64,000 nt of DNA. Origin: Paenibacillus sp. FSL W8-0426. Lineage in GTDB: Bacteria > Bacillota > Bacilli > Paenibacillales > Paenibacillaceae. The translations under genes were made by a program, and so were the position numbers. Below, one piece after another: positions 55,481 through 63,784 of the stretch (position 1 is the stretch's first letter; every line of letters starts with the position of its first letter). A model generated the notes under the pieces. The model had not been told where the DNA came from and searched no databases. It saw only the letters and a program-made list of their open reading frames with translations. The stretch is from NCBI RefSeq assembly GCF_037969725.1, contig NZ_CP150203.1, positions 3,178,001-3,242,000 on the forward strand, read 5' to 3'.

Positions 55481-56695
55481 ATGATTAAACGCTGGTTCAG
55501 CGTCCTGATGCTTGCTTTGTCCATGGTTGTGGCCGGGTGCGGCAATCTCACGGAAATGAACGATTTGGGCATTACGACGGCAACAGGGATTGACAGGCAG
55601 AACGGAAAATGGCTGGTGACCTATCAAACGATTGTTCCCCCCGCGAGTGCAGGGAAATCTTCATCAGGGGGGTCCCAAACATCCGTAAATACCTTCACAT
55701 CAGAAGGCAAAACCATAAACGAAGCCGTCTCCAAAAGCAGCTTGGAAAATTCCAAAAAATTATATTTTGCCCATACCCATGTCCTTCTGATCGGTGAAGA
55801 AGCTGCACGTCACGGCATTGCGGAAGTCATGGATGAGTACTATCGCAGTATAGATGCGCGGGAATCGGTTAAAGTGCTCGTTGCGGACGGGCAAGCCAAA
55901 GAGTATTTAAAATTTCAAGTTCCTCCAGAGAAACAACCTGGTCGGGCGTTATCGGGAATTCTGAATCGAAATACGGAAATGGGCTCTTTTTACCCCGTGA
56001 TGACTCTTCACGAAATCGCACTGAAAATGACCTCGGACAGCAGGGCAGTCGGAATACCTACAATAACGGTTAAGGGAAAAGAGCGCAGCGAATTGGAATC
56101 CACCGATATCTTCAAACAAACTTCTCCGCCAGTCAAATTGAGATTAGCGGGATTAAGCGTATTCTCCAAAGACAAAAAAATCGGAGAACTAAGCGAGAGC
56201 GAAAGCTTGGGCATCTCTTGGCTGACGAATCGGATCAAAATCGCCAACCTGACGTTTTCGGGTGATAACGGAGAGATCAACTCTTTTCTTGTCCGAAAAG
56301 CAGTCGTTAACGTGAAACCCCTGAAGTCCGGTTTACATTATATTGTTCATGTCGATGTAAAGGTCAACGCCGAATTAAGCGAGAGCACCTCCCAAAAGGA
56401 GATCACAAGCGCCAGCGATATTCGCATCTTGCAGCGACAAGCCGAACAAGTCATTAAAGCACAGGTTGTACAGGGGTGGACCGCGAATCAGCGGCTTCGC
56501 GTCGATTTGCTGGGCCTCGCAAACAAAATTCATCAAAGACATCCGAAGGACTGGAAAGCGATTCAGGAAAACTGGCCCCAAGAGTTGGCTCAAATGGACG
56601 TAGAGGTGGACGTAGGCGTCAGCCTCAAACGGGTCGGACTTCTGCAGGATTCGTTCAGCAAGTTGCTCAAATCGAAAGAGCAAGAGGAGCACTAA
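55481..56695 (+). CDS. Ger(x)C-family germination lipoprotein (C subunit)
   Basis: This 404-residue lipoprotein has a signal peptide with lipobox VAGC (Cys near residue 20), the early motif EMNDLGITTATGID, a mid-protein KLYFAHTHVLLIGEEAARHG and a C-terminal helical region. It stands on the outer face of the inner spore membrane with the A and B subunits. The SD AAAGGAGC lies before the ATG. Confidence 0.95.
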   Translation: MIKRWFSVLMLALSMVVAGCGNLTEMNDLGITTATGIDRQNGKWLVTYQTIVPPASAGKSSSGGSQTSVNTFTSEGKTINEAVSKSSLENSKKLYFAHTHVLLIGEEAARHGIAEVMDEYYRSIDARESVKVLVADGQAKEYLKFQVPPEKQPGRALSGILNRNTEMGSFYPVMTLHEIALKMTSDSRAVGIPTITVKGKERSELESTDIFKQTSPPVKLRLAGLSVFSKDKKIGELSESESLGISWLTNRIKIANLTFSGDNGEINSFLVRKAVVNVKPLKSGLHYIVHVDVKVNAELSESTSQKEITSASDIRILQRQAEQVIKAQVVQGWTANQRLRVDLLGLANKIHQRHPKDWKAIQENWPQELAQMDVEVDVGVSLKRVGLLQDSFSKLLKSKEQEEH

Positions 56696-56716
56696 AACCA
56701 AAAGGGGATGTACAAC

Positions 56717-57817
56717 ATGGCTTTGGCCAAGACGCTGCGGGTATCCGAACTGGCGGTATGCCTTTCCCTGTTTGAAGTAGGGAGCACCACCTTGTTTCTC
56801 ATTGGCGGAGAAGCCAAGCAGGATGCATGGATGGCCATGCTGGCCGGGGCCTTTGCCGGCTTGCTGCTATTGCTTCTGTACCTGGGAATCCACCGCGAAG
56901 CGCCTGATTTGGATTTGTTTATGCTGTTTCGGCGCTACATGGGGAAAGGGTTGGGAACGTGTTTAAACGTGTTGTTCATCGGCTATTTCGCTTACGAAGC
57001 ATCCCGGAATTTGCGCGATCTTAGCGAGGTCACCGAGTTGACGCTGCTAAACAAAACGCCCATGTGGCTCATCAGCATAATCACGATCGTGGTGGTGTCC
57101 AACACCGTGCGATACGGATATCGCGTGTTGTTTCTTATGTGCATGATCTTGTTCCCCGCCATGCTGCTGGGTTATGTGTTGATCAGCATTCTAATACCTG
57201 CTACGGGTCTGTTCCACTTGGAGCTTAGCTTGCCGGTTCTGGACCAGGGATGGGGAAGCATCTTCAGCGCCGCATTTCCGGAAATCGTTTCTTTTCCTTT
57301 TGGGCAAGTTGTGTTGTTCCTGGTTTTTTACCCCTATGTGCGTCAAGGCGGAAACTTGAACAAGGTGGTCATCATCGCCTATACCATAACCGCTCTTGCG
57401 TTAACGTTTATCAATCAGCTTGTCATTTTCGTCATGGGTCCGCAAATTGCAGCATTCAGCACGCTTCCGCTTCTGCAGACCGTCCAGCTGATTGACATAA
57501 GCGAGGTATTTGAGCGCATGGACGCCTTGTTTACGCTGCTTCTTTTTTTAGGGCTGGGCATCAAGCTGGCGGCGTTTTTCCACGGTGCGGTCATCGGGCT
57601 TGAACGAATAACACGCGTGACTTACAGGCGCTGGGTTCTGCCGGTTGGACTGGCTCTGTACGGCGTGTCTTTCTTGTCGCCCACGTATACTCAACACATC
57701 GAGGTGGGGCGCGGGTTTACGGTAAATTATATTTCTCCCGTCTTTCAAATCGTCTTTCCGGTACTGCTTTATATCATTGTGGTCTTAAAAAGGAGAAAAA
57801 AACGCAGCGTCTCATGA
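56717..57817 (+). CDS. GerB-family spore germination permease (B subunit)
   Basis: This 366-residue protein has ten predicted membrane helices and belongs to the amino-acid/polyamine transporter-like GerB family that binds the germinant. The ATG at 56717 is preferred, with GGGGATG upstream, over the ATG at 56708. The C-terminus is basic (VLKRRKKRSVS). It ends the receptor operon. Confidence 0.94.
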   Translation: MALAKTLRVSELAVCLSLFEVGSTTLFLIGGEAKQDAWMAMLAGAFAGLLLLLLYLGIHREAPDLDLFMLFRRYMGKGLGTCLNVLFIGYFAYEASRNLRDLSEVTELTLLNKTPMWLISIITIVVVSNTVRYGYRVLFLMCMILFPAMLLGYVLISILIPATGLFHLELSLPVLDQGWGSIFSAAFPEIVSFPFGQVVLFLVFYPYVRQGGNLNKVVIIAYTITALALTFINQLVIFVMGPQIAAFSTLPLLQTVQLIDISEVFERMDALFTLLLFLGLGIKLAAFFHGAVIGLERITRVTYRRWVLPVGLALYGVSFLSPTYTQHIEVGRGFTVNYISPVFQIVFPVLLYIIVVLKRRKKRSVS

Positions 57818-57896
57818 TCCATCAATGAAATAAAAAAATGATTCGCTGGCCCGTCCCCGGACGGTTGCAGCGCAATATCGAAAAGAGTCGAATGGT

Positions 57897-57924
57897 TTGC
57901 CAAAATAGTGAAAATTATTATAGA
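57897..57924 (+). promoter_or_regulatory. Sigma-A promoter of YitT gene
   Basis: TTGCCA (57897-57902) and TATAGA (57919-57924) are 16 bases apart, 36 bases before the GTG start. Confidence 0.5.
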
Positions 57925-57960
57925 CTAATTTTATTCATCATTGTCCAAGGGGGAAATTGA

Positions 57961-58839
57961 GTGATTCAAAGCAAAGGCAGAGTGCAGAAATCGAACAAAG
58001 TAAGAATCGTTTCCAAAGTATTGCTGATTATGATCGGGGCTTTTATTACCGCATACGGCCTGGAAGCCGTATTGATACCCAACAATGTATCCGACGGAGG
58101 GGTGACGGGTCTCAGCATCGTTGGTTCCAAGCTGTTCGGGCTGCCGCTGGGGCTGTTAATCGGCATCATTAACATTCCTTTCGTTTGGCTCGGATACAAA
58201 CAAATCGGCAAAAGCTTTGCCATATATTCGGTGATCGGCATTGCCTCTCTGGCCGTCGGCACCAGTTTAATGCACCATGTTCCAACCATTATTGAAGGTG
58301 ATACGCTGTTGATTACCGTGGTCGGCGGGATTATCATCGGTTTCGGTATGGGTCTTGCGCTGCGTAATGGCGGGGCGTTGGACGGAATCGACATGCTGGC
58401 CGTATTGCTTTCGCGCAAACTGCCTTTCGGAACCAGTGATCTGATTTTGTTTTTGAACATGTTTGTCTTTATTGTCGTTTCGAGCGTATTCGGTCTTCAG
58501 GGAGCCATTCTCTCCGGACTTGCTTATTTCATTGCTTCCAAAGTCATACATATCGTTGAAGAAGGTTTGAGCGGCTCCAAAACGTTCAAAATCATTACGA
58601 ACCAACCCGAAATCATGGTGGAGACCATCCGTGACCGGTTAGGACGGGGAGCAACATACACCGATGCTTACGGCGGCTACACCAATGAACAGTTCAAAGA
58701 AATCACTTGCGTCATCAACCGGATGGAAGAGAGCAAAATCAAAGAGATCATCCACGAGATTGATCCCGGTGCTTTTGTTGTCGTATACGATGTAGCAGAA
58801 GTGAAGGGCGGCAATTTCAAAAAGAAAGACATCCATTAA
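57961..58839 (+). CDS. YitT-family membrane protein
   Basis: This 292-residue protein has five or six helices (residues about 12-170; IGAFITAYGLEAVLIPNNVSDGGVTG, IIIGFGMGLALRNGGALDGIDML) and a soluble C-terminal DUF2179 domain (about 205-285; GRGATYTDAYGGYTNEQFKEITCVI), typical of YitT/YvjA proteins. GTG follows AAGGGGGAA. The function is unknown in the family. Confidence 0.92.
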   Translation: MIQSKGRVQKSNKVRIVSKVLLIMIGAFITAYGLEAVLIPNNVSDGGVTGLSIVGSKLFGLPLGLLIGIINIPFVWLGYKQIGKSFAIYSVIGIASLAVGTSLMHHVPTIIEGDTLLITVVGGIIIGFGMGLALRNGGALDGIDMLAVLLSRKLPFGTSDLILFLNMFVFIVVSSVFGLQGAILSGLAYFIASKVIHIVEEGLSGSKTFKIITNQPEIMVETIRDRLGRGATYTDAYGGYTNEQFKEITCVINRMEESKIKEIIHEIDPGAFVVVYDVAEVKGGNFKKKDIH

Positions 58840-58881
58840 TGGCCTGCGCCGTTGTTGGAAAAGTGAACATCATATTTGAAC

Positions 58882-58906
58882 AGCCGCTATTTTAGCGGCT
58901 TTTTTG
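58882..58906 (+). terminator. Terminator after YitT gene
   Basis: AGCCGCTA-TTT-TAGCGGCT followed by a T tract. Confidence 0.88.
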
Positions 58907-59097
58907 TTCCTCCACGGCAAGGATTACGCTGCCGACTCCAGGCACGATACATTCAGGATTGAAAGAGTGCCCTCCGGTGGTCTATAATCAATTTCACGCC
59001 AAATGGTACCGATAAAGTTGAAAACGGTTTACAATCAAACGATTAAAGCCGGATCGTCATTGAAACAATTTATAATTGAAAGGGGTTGCTATCAATC

Positions 59098-59691
59098 ATG
59101 CAAGGCGAACGAAATACAAAGATCGATCCATACTTCAATAAACTCAAACAGTGGAAGGAAGAGTTCAATCTGCTGAGGGAAATCATTCTGGACTGCGGTT
59201 TGACCGAGGAGTTCAAATGGATGCACCCGTGCTACACGTTTGAAGGCAAAAACATCGTGTTGATTCATGGCTTCAAAAATTATTGCGCCCTTTTATTCCA
59301 CAAAGGAGCATTGCTGAAGGACCCGCACGGGATTTTGGTACAGCAAACGGAAAACGTACAGTCCGCGCGCCAGATCCGATTTACCGAGGCGGAGAAGATC
59401 GAAGACATGCAGCTGATCTTGAAGGCATATATTGCCGAAGCGATCGAGGCTGAGAAGTCCGGTTTGCAGGTGGAGTTCAAAAAGAAGGAAGAGTATGCCG
59501 TACCCGAAGAATTGGAAAACAAATTCGTGGAAATTCCAGACTTGAAGGCAGCATTCGAGGCTCTGACGCCGGGGCGGCAAAGGGCATATCTTCTGCATTT
59601 TTCTTCACCCAAGCAGTCCAAAACCCGCGAAGCCAGAATTGAAAAATATATGGTGCATATCTTGAATGGCAAAGGGATGAATGACAAGTAA
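59098..59691 (+). CDS. YdeI/OmpD-associated-like (DUF1801) protein
   Basis: This 197-residue protein has the DUF1801-like core EFKWMHPCYTFEGKNIVLIHG, YCALLFHKGALLKDP and a closing helical part LTPGRQRAYLLHFSSPKQSKTREARIEKYM, as in YdeI-type proteins. The ATG at 59098 has AAAGGGG upstream. The function is uncertain; some members are linked to bacteriocin or peptide resistance, so no role is assigned. Confidence 0.85.
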   Translation: MQGERNTKIDPYFNKLKQWKEEFNLLREIILDCGLTEEFKWMHPCYTFEGKNIVLIHGFKNYCALLFHKGALLKDPHGILVQQTENVQSARQIRFTEAEKIEDMQLILKAYIAEAIEAEKSGLQVEFKKKEEYAVPEELENKFVEIPDLKAAFEALTPGRQRAYLLHFSSPKQSKTREARIEKYMVHILNGKGMNDK

Positions 59692-59742
59692 CAATCTGTG
59701 ATCTGGACAAGATGGTTGGATTCTTTCAAAAGGTCGCTAATG

Positions 59743-59931
59743 TATATAAACCGCACGAGTCAATCACACAAGGCCACTGCGAGTGCAGACCATCTTCCGA
59801 TCGCTGTTATCCCCAGATTTCTTTGATTCCCTTTTCTAAGGGGAAAATCCGGTGATAAATGCGAACACTTCGCTTCTCCAGATTGGTTCTGCCTCTCCGT
59901 TAACGTGAGTATGTTTTTTGCGGTTTATATA
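59743..59931 (-). repeat. Intergenic structured repeat, copy R3 (inverted)
   Basis: This 189-base copy is on the minus strand relative to R1. Its ends are perfect 13-base inverted repeats TATATAAACCGCA (59743-59755) and TGCGGTTTATATA (59919-59931), different in sequence from R1's ends but equally self-complementary. The core AACCAATCTGGAGAAGCG, GGAAGATGGT and CTGCACTCGCAG match R4. It lacks the AGCTTTC hairpin arm seen in R1 and R4. The plus-strand right end runs into GCGAC and a T tract. Confidence 0.85.
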
Positions 59932-59996
59932 GCGACTTTTTTTCTTTGCCTTAGGGAGATGTAAAAACGAGTAACAGAAATATTTTGAATTTTATC

Positions 59997-60025
59997 TTTA
60001 CAAGAGATGATGTCTATGATATATT
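59997..60025 (+). promoter_or_regulatory. Promoter of tRNA cluster
   Basis: TTTACA (59997-60002) and TATATT (60020-60025) are 17 bases apart, about 100 bases upstream of tRNA-Asn. Confidence 0.6.
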
Positions 60026-60125
60026 CTAATTCCGGGAGCAAAATTGATAGGACTCCGGTAAGCAAACTCTGCATCATACATAGAAGACAGTTGTTGATTG
60101 ATGTGAGATGAATATTTTTTAATTT

Positions 60126-60201
60126 TCCCTGATAGCTCAGTTGGTAGAGCACTCGACTGTTAATCGAGTTGTCACAGGTTCGAGTCCTGTTCGGGGAGCC
60201 A
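60126..60201 (+). tRNA. tRNA-Asn (GTT)
   Basis: Cloverleaf with acceptor TCCCTGA/TCGGGGA (one T-G pair), anticodon GTT at 60159-60161 and TTCGAGTCC arm. CCA is encoded (60199-60201). Confidence 0.95.
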
Positions 60202-60204
60202 TAA

Positions 60205-60276
60205 GGCCCGTTGGTCAAGGGGTTAAGACACCTCCCTTTCACGGAGGTAACAGGGGTTCGAATCCCCTACGGGTCA
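60205..60276 (+). tRNA. tRNA-Glu (TTC)
   Basis: Acceptor GGCCCGT/ACGGGTC, anticodon TTC at 60238-60240, T arm GGTTCGAATCC. No encoded CCA. It starts three bases after tRNA-Asn. Its 3' end is repeated downstream at 60376-60397. Confidence 0.95.
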
Positions 60277-60397
60277 TCGCAATTTTATTGCAGCATACGG
60301 GGTGAGAACCCCAAAGGTTCGTCGGAGGATCAGCTTCGCAATTGCAGGCTTCGCAGTCTCGAACGAAGTGAGAGTATCCCCTACGGGTCATCGCAAT
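60262..60397 (+). repeat. Direct repeat of tRNA-Glu 3' end with 92-base insert
   Basis: A 22-base repeat starting ATCCCCTACGGGTCATCGCA occurs at 60262-60283, spanning the tRNA-Glu 3' end, and again at 60376-60397. The DNA between contains GGGGTGAGAACCCC (hairpin) and GCTTCGC repeats and no gene. It looks like a tRNA-end duplication left by an insertion. Confidence 0.75.
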
Positions 60398-60417
60398 ACT
60401 TTATGATTCACTAATAT

Positions 60418-60494
60418 GGCGGTGTAGCTCAGCTGGCTAGAGCGTACGGTTCATACCCGTGAGGTCGGGGGTTCGATCCCCTTCGCCGCTACCA
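60418..60494 (+). tRNA. tRNA-Met (CAT), elongator type
   Basis: Acceptor GGCGGTG/CGCCGCT with a G-T first pair, anticodon CAT at 60452-60454, encoded CCA (60492-60494). The initiator features (C1-A72 mismatch, GGG/CCC anticodon stem) are absent, so elongator Met is favoured over fMet; a lysidine-modified Ile tRNA is a lesser option. Confidence 0.88.
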
Positions 60495-60499
60495 TATTT

Positions 60500-60575
<76 letters not shown>

Positions 60576-60579
60576 TGAT

Positions 60580-60660
60580 GCGCGTGTGGCGGAATTGGCA
60601 GACGCACTAGACTTAGGATCTAGCGTCTTTGACGTGGGGGTTCAAGTCCCTCCACGCGCA
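60580..60660 (+). tRNA. tRNA-Leu (TAG)
   Basis: Acceptor GCGCGTG/CACGCGC, anticodon TAG at 60614-60616, long variable arm typical of Leu. No CCA is encoded. Confidence 0.94.
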
Positions 60661-60675
60661 TATTCGTAGTTCGTG

Positions 60676-60706
60676 AAACCCTTGGGAGCAATCCCAAGGG
60701 TTTTTC
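60676..60706 (+). terminator. Terminator of tRNA cluster
   Basis: AAACCCTTGGGA-GCAA-TCCCAAGGGTTT followed by T tract. Confidence 0.88.
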
Positions 60707-60781
60707 TCTTTTACGGAAAGTCTACATCAACTTTAAGAAACCTGTTCCTGATCCGAATGATCGGACCCCTGCATTTATGAC

Positions 60782-60836
60782 TCCAATAAATATTGGAAAC
60801 GATCTACTGTTCGTACAATACCTTCGGTGATATAAT
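60782..60836 (+). promoter_or_regulatory. Dyad and -10 box before secreted-protein gene
   Basis: TCCAATA-AA-TATTGGA (60782-60797) is a perfect dyad, and TATAAT at 60831-60836 is a full -10 box, with no good -35. An activator or repressor may bind the dyad. Confidence 0.4.
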
Positions 60837-60881
60837 GTCATAGCTTTAGATTGAAAATAAATTAGTAAAGGAGAGTTGGAG

Positions 60882-62024
60882 ATGATTCACCCCAAGTACA
60901 ATGCCAGAACGGCTTACCTGGTAATACTGACCCTGGTATGTTTTGTTTTCAGCGCATTGTTGCTGCATCCAGTTAAAGCAGCTGCAAAAGGAGAGCAAAT
61001 TTCTGCGGAACAGCTCAAGAGCATGAGTCGCCTGTCGTTCACGGTCCGCGACGCCAATCAGACCCCTTATACGGTGTATATCTTCGCTGACGATGAGCAG
61101 AAGAGCACATTGACCGAACCGAACAATTGGACCAACAATAAGAAGGGCGATGCTAGTTATTCAGGTACATATCGCGCAGCACTGTTGAAAAAGGGAGCAA
61201 AGTACGGAGTCGTTCAAGCAGCCAAACTGGATTTGAGTACAATCATTTTACCGCAAACCTGGAATTTCGTCGTGAAAAGCAAAGAGTCCGGAACTCCCGA
61301 TATGCTGATTATTTCAGATTGGGGAACGTCCAACTTCAATGAAGTAAAAACGTATATTGTTCGCTCAGGCGAACTGCGCCGCGTGAACTTCGTAGACAAC
61401 AATGGCAAAAAAATCGGTGATCGCTATTCGGCCATCCGAGGCGATGGTATACGTACTCTGTCTGGGGCCAGAGTGCAGTTCAAAAATTATAACAACCTGC
61501 AATTCGTTTACGGCGTGGATACGTTCAAATTAAATGCAAGCAAATTGGAACTGCGACTGGAAGATACACGGAATACCCGTACGAAAGCTTGGCCGAATTC
61601 AGGTACTGGAGATCGTGCTTATTTGAAAAGCCTTAAGGATGCGGCCGTAAAAGGCGTATTGCCTGGCCGCACCGATATCAAGCTTGGAATGTCCATCCAA
61701 TCCGCTCAAAAAAAGCTGGGCAAACCGAAGTCCAAATCAAATGGGGAGTGGGGAGCGATCTACTATTACACCCAATTCGGCCTGGGTTTGGATGGTTATA
61801 TGCATGAGCTTAACAATAAATCCCGCATTGCCATGTTCGAGTTGAACAACGAAAAACGATACCTCTCCCCGCTGAATGTCAAGCAATGGATGGGAAAACC
61901 TTCGTCTGAATATTATAATGAAGCCGCTGGAGGCTATGAGATGGTGTACAACGTAGGGAAGCATACGATCGTTTTCAATTATGAAGAAGAACATGATCTG
62001 ATTGATTTCACGAATATTTATTAG
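60882..62024 (+). CDS. Secreted protein of unknown function
   Basis: This 380-residue protein has a signal peptide (residues about 1-34, ends VKAAAKG). The middle (about 40-230) is predicted beta-rich with no known fold. Two parts near the end (LPGRTDIKLGMSIQSAQKKLGKP and the segment leading to VKQWMGKP) each have the G.s...a...G.P pattern of DUF4309/YjgB-like repeats. It has no lipobox or wall anchor. ATG at 60882 follows AAAGGAGAG; a TTG two codons earlier is less likely. Function is not assigned. Repeat R4 follows its stop. Confidence 0.7.
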   Translation: MIHPKYNARTAYLVILTLVCFVFSALLLHPVKAAAKGEQISAEQLKSMSRLSFTVRDANQTPYTVYIFADDEQKSTLTEPNNWTNNKKGDASYSGTYRAALLKKGAKYGVVQAAKLDLSTIILPQTWNFVVKSKESGTPDMLIISDWGTSNFNEVKTYIVRSGELRRVNFVDNNGKKIGDRYSAIRGDGIRTLSGARVQFKNYNNLQFVYGVDTFKLNASKLELRLEDTRNTRTKAWPNSGTGDRAYLKSLKDAAVKGVLPGRTDIKLGMSIQSAQKKLGKPKSKSNGEWGAIYYYTQFGLGLDGYMHELNNKSRIAMFELNNEKRYLSPLNVKQWMGKPSSEYYNEAAGGYEMVYNVGKHTIVFNYEEEHDLIDFTNIY

Positions 62025-62037
62025 TTTCAGTGTAGAC

Positions 62038-62221
62038 AAACCAATCTGGAGAAGCAAAGCGTTCGCCTAAAAGTTTTCTGAAAGAAAACTGCATCGGAAG
62101 CATAGGCTTATCCCCGGATTTTCCCTTAGAAAGGGGAATCAAAAAATCCGGGGATAAGAGCGATCGAAAGATGGTACTGCACTCGCAGTGCTTTGTGTGA
62201 TTGATTCATGCGGTTTATATA
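62038..62221 (+). repeat. Intergenic structured repeat, copy R4 (5' truncated)
   Basis: This copy lacks the first 45 bases or so but has AAACCAATCTGGAGAAGC, hairpin AGTTTTC-TGAAA-GAAAACT (62072-62090) and a perfect 16-base stem CTTATCCCCGGATTTT (62107-62122) with its complement (62143-62158). The right end TGCGGTTTATATA (62209-62221) equals R3's, followed by GCGGC and seven T. It lies between convergent genes. Confidence 0.85.
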
Positions 62222-62239
62222 GCGGCTTTTTTTGGTGGG

Positions 62240-63211
62240 TCATTTTTGGGCGGCACGATTCCAAACGGAGGTTGCGCGTTGTACACGATTGACCATATAA
62301 ATTCCGACCGACACGAACAGCAGGGCAATCAGGTTTTTCAGTTCGAAAATGGTTTCCCCCAGAAATAACGCCGATAACAATGCGCCGAAAACGGGAATAA
62401 GAAAGTTAAAGACGGAGATTCTGCCCACCTTGTTGTACTTCAGAAGCAAATTCCACAAACCAAACGCAGCTGAGGACAGCACAACCAAATACAGCAGGTT
62501 GCCAGTAGACCCCGGCGTAAAGTGCGTCACGCTGCCCCCAAGCAAAACACCTAGCAGGGCAAGTGCCAATCCGCCGACGAACAGGCTGAACCCCGTTACA
62601 ATCAACACATCAATGGAGCCTGTCAAATGTTTGGCATAAATGGCCGTAATGGAAAAAATGAGTGCAGCGATAATAATGAACCCTTCCCCTGTAAATGAGA
62701 CGGAGAACGTCAGCAGGTCTGAGTGAAAATTGACGATGATTACGCCGATAAATCCGAGTAAACAACCGAAGACTTTATTTTTGCTGAGCTTATCGTTTTG
62801 ATATAGGAAATGGGCCAGGACAACGCTGAAAAAGGTCGCCGTTGCATTCATGATCGATCCTTTGACACCGGTCGTATTTGAAACGCCTATATAGAAAAAC
62901 ATATATTGCAAGCCTGTTTGCAATACGCCAAGCATGGCGAGGCTTGTCCATTGACGCCCGGACAATTCGAATTTCCGTTTTCGAAAGACACGAAATAGAA
63001 TCAGGAGCAGCAGCCCTGCCAATATGAACCGATACCCGGCAAAAACGAATTTGGACGCAATGTCTTCCGGGGCGATCTCAAAAGCGATATACCCTAGTTT
63101 AATGGACGGGAAAGCACTTCCCCACAACAGGCAGCATAGGCTGGCAACTACGGTTACAAATAAAGGTTTGCTAAATGGGTGTTTTTTTTCGATTGCCGAT
63201 TCTCCGTGCAC
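62240..63211 (-). CDS. EamA/DMT-family transporter
   Basis: This 323-residue protein has ten predicted helices in two EamA halves (FVTVVASLCCLLWGSAFPSIKL; second half about residue 165). GTG at 63211 follows GCGAGGAGAAG at seven bases; the longer frame from 63259 has no site. It likely exports a small metabolite. It is different from the EamA gene at 36507. Confidence 0.86.
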   Translation of the reverse strand: MHGESAIEKKHPFSKPLFVTVVASLCCLLWGSAFPSIKLGYIAFEIAPEDIASKFVFAGYRFILAGLLLLILFRVFRKRKFELSGRQWTSLAMLGVLQTGLQYMFFYIGVSNTTGVKGSIMNATATFFSVVLAHFLYQNDKLSKNKVFGCLLGFIGVIIVNFHSDLLTFSVSFTGEGFIIIAALIFSITAIYAKHLTGSIDVLIVTGFSLFVGGLALALLGVLLGGSVTHFTPGSTGNLLYLVVLSSAAFGLWNLLLKYNKVGRISVFNFLIPVFGALLSALFLGETIFELKNLIALLFVSVGIYMVNRVQRATSVWNRAAQK

Positions 63212-63410
63212 GTTCAATCTTCTCCTCGCACATTGTATATGTATATGTTCGAATAACACATCCTTCTGACCATATCACAAATGGCCGCCGCTTGTAATCA
63301 AAAATGATAAAATCACGTTCTTTGTCCGACATAGGCAGAGTTTGAGGTTCCGGTTCATCCACCAGGAAAACGTTCAACGGGGCGATGGCCTGGCCATCAA
63401 CATTTAAAGG

Positions 63411-63440
63411 TTGACATTCCTTCGTTTGTTCATGTAAACT
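63411..63440 (+). promoter_or_regulatory. Sigma-A promoter of trpS T-box transcript
   Basis: TTGACA (63411-63416) and TAAACT (63435-63440, preceded by TG) are 18 bases apart. Start of transcription would be near 63447. Confidence 0.6.
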
Positions 63441-63446
63441 CTTTAA

Positions 63447-63737
63447 CAATTAACCAACAATGATATTTAGGCGATGAATGGAAAGAGTAGTTGTGCGAAT
63501 TCGTCCAAGCGAGCCGGCGATTGGTGAGAGGTCCGGCACGAGGCAGCGCAATGAATGGGTCCATTCGCTTCAATCCGAACTTCGTACTGCGAACAGTAGG
63601 CGTTGACGGCATCCCACCGTTATTCCAGGGAGCCCTGTTAGTCGTTTTGACAGGTTAGAGTGCGGCCTTTGGCCGAATTCGGGTGGTAACGCGGAGCCAA
63701 ACACTTCGTCCCTTTACGGGATGAAGTGTTTTTTTTG
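63447..63737 (+). ncRNA. T-box leader (Trp specifier) of trpS
   Basis: The leader has a stem I region with GAAAGAGTAG near 63480-63490, a likely Trp specifier TGG at 63556-63558 in GCAATGAATGGGTCC, the T-box GGGTGGTAACGCGG (63681-63694) whose TGGT can pair with the tRNA end, and a terminator (63700-63737; AACACTTCGTCCC / GGGATGAAGTGTT then T tract). Uncharged tRNA-Trp would pair with both and allow read-through into trpS. Confidence 0.92.
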
Positions 63738-63784
63738 TTTTGGAAGCCTCGGGATGAAGGACGCGTAAAAGAGGAGGAATAACA

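Larger units (their letters stand above)
59692..60125. other. Intergenic region before tRNA cluster
   Basis: It contains repeat R3 (59743-59931) and the tRNA promoter TTTACA-17-TATATT (59997-60025). The leader to the first tRNA is about 95 bases. No coding gene is supported. Confidence 0.6.
63212..63784. other. Intergenic region with trpS promoter and T-box
   Basis: The stretch holds TTGACA (63411-63416), TAAACT (63435-63440) and the T-box leader to 63737, then AGAGGAGGAA (63770-63779) as SD for trpS. A minus-strand reading frame at 63171-63449 is not supported as a gene. Confidence 0.6.

Noticed and set aside
63171..63449. Minus-strand 92-codon frame upstream of the EamA gene
   Set aside because: It starts with TTG without a ribosome site, overlaps the trpS promoter and the EamA start, and matches no known family, though the composition is protein-like.
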